Assembly: GCA_964507445.1 (NCBI GenBank)
Contig: CAZDQF010000036.1
Span: forward strand, 1 to 7,682
Direction: 5' to 3'
DNA: 7,682 nucleotides
Source: GCA-2683135 sp964507445
GTDB lineage: Bacteria; Planctomycetota; GCA-002687715
Both the position numbers and the translations under genes were made by a program. Below are positions 5,982 to 7,682 of the stretch, one piece after another (the first letter of the stretch is position 1; every line of letters begins with the position of its first letter). The notes under the pieces are model-generated. The model was not told the origin of the DNA. It searched no databases and saw only the letters and a list, made by a program, of their open reading frames with translations.

Positions 5982-7682
5982 TCAGTTCTTGAGGGCAGCG
6001 ATCTGCTGTTCCAACTCGGCCCAGTAGGCGGTCCAGGGCTCGCCGTCGGAGTCCGGGAGATCGTTGAGGGCATCGCCGCGCAGGGAGCGGAAGGCCGGGT
6101 CCCGGGTCGGACGGAGGAGTCGGCGGCGGACGGTCGCCGGCCCCATGCTGCCAGCATCGCGGGACGCCCTCACGGACGCGAGGTCGGCGCGGAGCCAGCG
6201 CAGGGCGTGGCCCCGGAGGGCGGTCTTGTCCTGCTCGGTGAGGGCCGGATCATCCTTGCCCTGTCCGGCGGCAGCGTAGGCGGCGGCGCGGGCGCCGAGG
6301 AGCCGCAAGGTCGGGGATGCTGGCAGGTGCTCCGGGTGACGGGTTTCGAGGACCACGAGCGCCGCCGCGACCGCGCCGAAGAGCTTGCGTTGGAACGCTT
6401 CGGACGCGAGGGACTCGACGTTGCTCGGGGTGTACTGAGCCAGCAACCTGGCCTGCTCATGGATCGCCTCGTGGTCCTCGAGCTCCGCCAGGACATCGAT
6501 CAGTTGGGATCGGAACGGAGCGTAGTACGGGTCGATCTCGAGGGCCGCGAGCATCGCATCCCTGGCGAGCTCGGGCTGCGAGAGGCTCATGTATGACTCT
6601 GCCATGAGGGCGTAGGCGTCATCCTGTTCGGGATCGATGCGGATCGTGGCCTTGAACCGACGGACGGCCTCCGCAAAGTCCCCGCGTCCCATGGCCACGA
6701 GGCCCAGCTGCAGCAACGGATCGGAGTAATTCGGAGCAAGCCTGCACGCCTCTTGCAAGTACGCCGTGGCCTTGTCCGGCTGACCGGTCAACCGGGCGAT
6801 GACGCCGGAGACGCAGTGGAGTCGCGGATCGTCAGGGGCCTTGCTCCTCCCCGTCTCCAGGAGCTCGGCGGCGCGGTCGAACTCCTGCAAGGCCACCAAG
6901 GCGATGGCAGGCCAGTAGTAGCTCGACGGCTTGTCGGGCCACTGAGCCAGGATGGCGCTGGTGAAGGCGTCCGTCCGGGCGCGGTCGCCGCAGCTGCCAG
7001 CAGCCTGAACGGCGCGGAAGTAGTAGATGGCCCGCGGCGGCGACCGGAGGGCGGCCTGTTCGAAGAACTCGAGGGCGGACTTCCAGCGACCGGTGTCACC
7101 GGACTCGGCCAGAGTGACGTCACGGGTCCCGAGGAGGAACGCATCCACGGCCAGGACCGGATCGAGCTCGGAGCGCCGCATGACCTCGATCTGATCCACT
7201 CCCTCGTTCCTGGCCACCAGGAAACTGCGGAGGGCTTGCAGTCCACGGGAATCCCGGACCACATCGGCGTGGGTGTCGAGGGCGTCGAGCGCGAGACCCA
7301 GGTCCTTCTGTCGCACGTGAACCACCACAATCCCGGCGACCGCGGTCGGCAACAGCTTCCCTTCCACGGAGGCCTCGGAGAAGGCGACGATCGCCTGGTT
7401 TCGGCGACCGGCCTCGGACGCCGCGAACCCCCGCTCGATGGCGCCTTCGGCGCGGTCCCGCTCCGCTTGCAGCTCGGCCCTCTCCACGAGCGGCTGCCGA
7501 GCCAGGATGAAGGTGAACAACCCGACGAGGATCAGGGCGCTGAGCGTGACCGCGGTGATCAACGCCGCCGTAGCGGGATGCCGCCGCGCCCACCGGGCGG
7601 CCCGCGTCAGCCTCGGCACATCGCGGGCGCTGATGGGTCGGTGCTCAAGAACCGCCCGGAGGTCGTCAGCCAGGCCCTCGGC
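5982..7682 (-). CDS. Planctomycete-type Ser/Thr protein kinase with TPR sensor region (partial, kinase domain beyond right edge)
   Basis: The frame is open from the right edge to the TGA at 5982-5984, giving 566 visible residues. The first visible residues contain DDLRAVLEHRPISAR (6-20) and RWARRHP (30-36), the linker that follows the catalytic domain in Hanks-type kinases of Planctomycetota. A GTG at 7619 could be taken as a start but falls inside this linker. One membrane helix spans about 37-60 with arginines before it, so the missing N-terminal kinase should be cytoplasmic and the rest extracytoplasmic. Three clear TPRs lie at about 285-318, 319-352 and 353-386, each ending in AP or DP, with weaker helical repeats before (about 85-280) and after. 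Residues 487-566 (ALRGHALRWLRADL, then RDPAFRSLRGDAL, then a Trp-rich end) match the usual C-terminal module of these kinases. The likely role is sensing through the TPR region to control phosphorylation of unknown cytoplasmic targets. The promoter and start lie outside the window. Confidence 0.93.
   Translation of the reverse strand, partial: AEGLADDLRAVLEHRPISARDVPRLTRAARWARRHPATAALITAVTLSALILVGLFTFILARQPLVERAELQAERDRAEGAIERGFAASEAGRRNQAIVAFSEASVEGKLLPTAVAGIVVVHVRQKDLGLALDALDTHADVVRDSRGLQALRSFLVARNEGVDQIEVMRRSELDPVLAVDAFLLGTRDVTLAESGDTGRWKSALEFFEQAALRSPPRAIYYFRAVQAAGSCGDRARTDAFTSAILAQWPDKPSSYYWPAIALVALQEFDRAAELLETGRSKAPDDPRLHCVSGVIARLTGQPDKATAYLQEACRLAPNYSDPLLQLGLVAMGRGDFAEAVRRFKATIRIDPEQDDAYALMAESYMSLSQPELARDAMLAALEIDPYYAPFRSQLIDVLAELEDHEAIHEQARLLAQYTPSNVESLASEAFQRKLFGAVAAALVVLETRHPEHLPASPTLRLLGARAAAYAAAGQGKDDPALTEQDKTALRGHALRWLRADLASVRASRDAGSMGPATVRRRLLRPTRDPAFRSLRGDALNDLPDSDGEPWTAYWAELEQQIAALKN

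Noticed and set aside
1..7682. Mobile elements, CRISPR arrays, tRNA or rRNA genes, or a defence or biosynthetic cluster
   Set aside because: I found no transposase, integrase, regular spacer array, tRNA-like cloverleaf or rRNA segment, and the four genes do not match any known defence or biosynthetic system.

Overview
The window is a gene-dense, high-GC stretch of bacterial chromosome holding four protein genes, two of them cut by the window edges. The best guess for the source is a member of the Planctomycetota. The strongest reason is the gene at the right end, whose visible part matches the well-known planctomycete design of a Ser/Thr kinase tail, one membrane helix, TPR repeats and a conserved C-terminal module. 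The secreted Asp-box propeller and the DUF1565 / choice-of-anchor Q beta-helix protein fit the same source. This assignment is inferred from protein architecture only. Nearly all third codon positions are G or C in all four genes, so nothing points to recent transfer.

Layout, left to right. (1) Positions 1-2250, minus strand: a secreted VPS10/sortilin-like beta-propeller protein with eleven Asp-box (BNR) motifs, running off the left edge. (2) Positions 2251-2379: a short divergent promoter region. (3) Positions 2380-4125, plus strand: a TPR lipoprotein with a striking cluster of histidines and a C-terminal CxC motif. (4) Positions 4126-4304: a 179-bp gap with a strong GC hairpin followed by a T-rich stretch, then a clear Shine-Dalgarno sequence. 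(5) Positions 4305-5921, plus strand: a secreted parallel beta-helix protein with cysteine- and glycine-marked repeats and an unassigned C-terminal domain. (6) Positions 5922-5981: a convergent gap with a perfect inverted repeat, a likely two-way terminator. (7) Positions 5982-7682, minus strand: the membrane and sensor half of a Ser/Thr kinase, with its catalytic domain beyond the right edge.

Three of the four products are predicted to be exported (two by signal peptide, one as a lipoprotein), and the fourth places its TPR domain outside the cytoplasm. The region is therefore mostly cell-envelope or extracellular functions. The gene directions (minus, plus, plus, minus) and the hairpins after the second and third genes argue against one operon. 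Only the first two genes, which are divergent and 129 bp apart, could plausibly share control. I see no tRNA, rRNA, CRISPR array, insertion sequence, phage gene or attachment site, and no clear new defence or biosynthetic system. The points most worth following are the histidine cluster in the TPR lipoprotein, and the cysteine ladder and C-terminal domain of the beta-helix protein.
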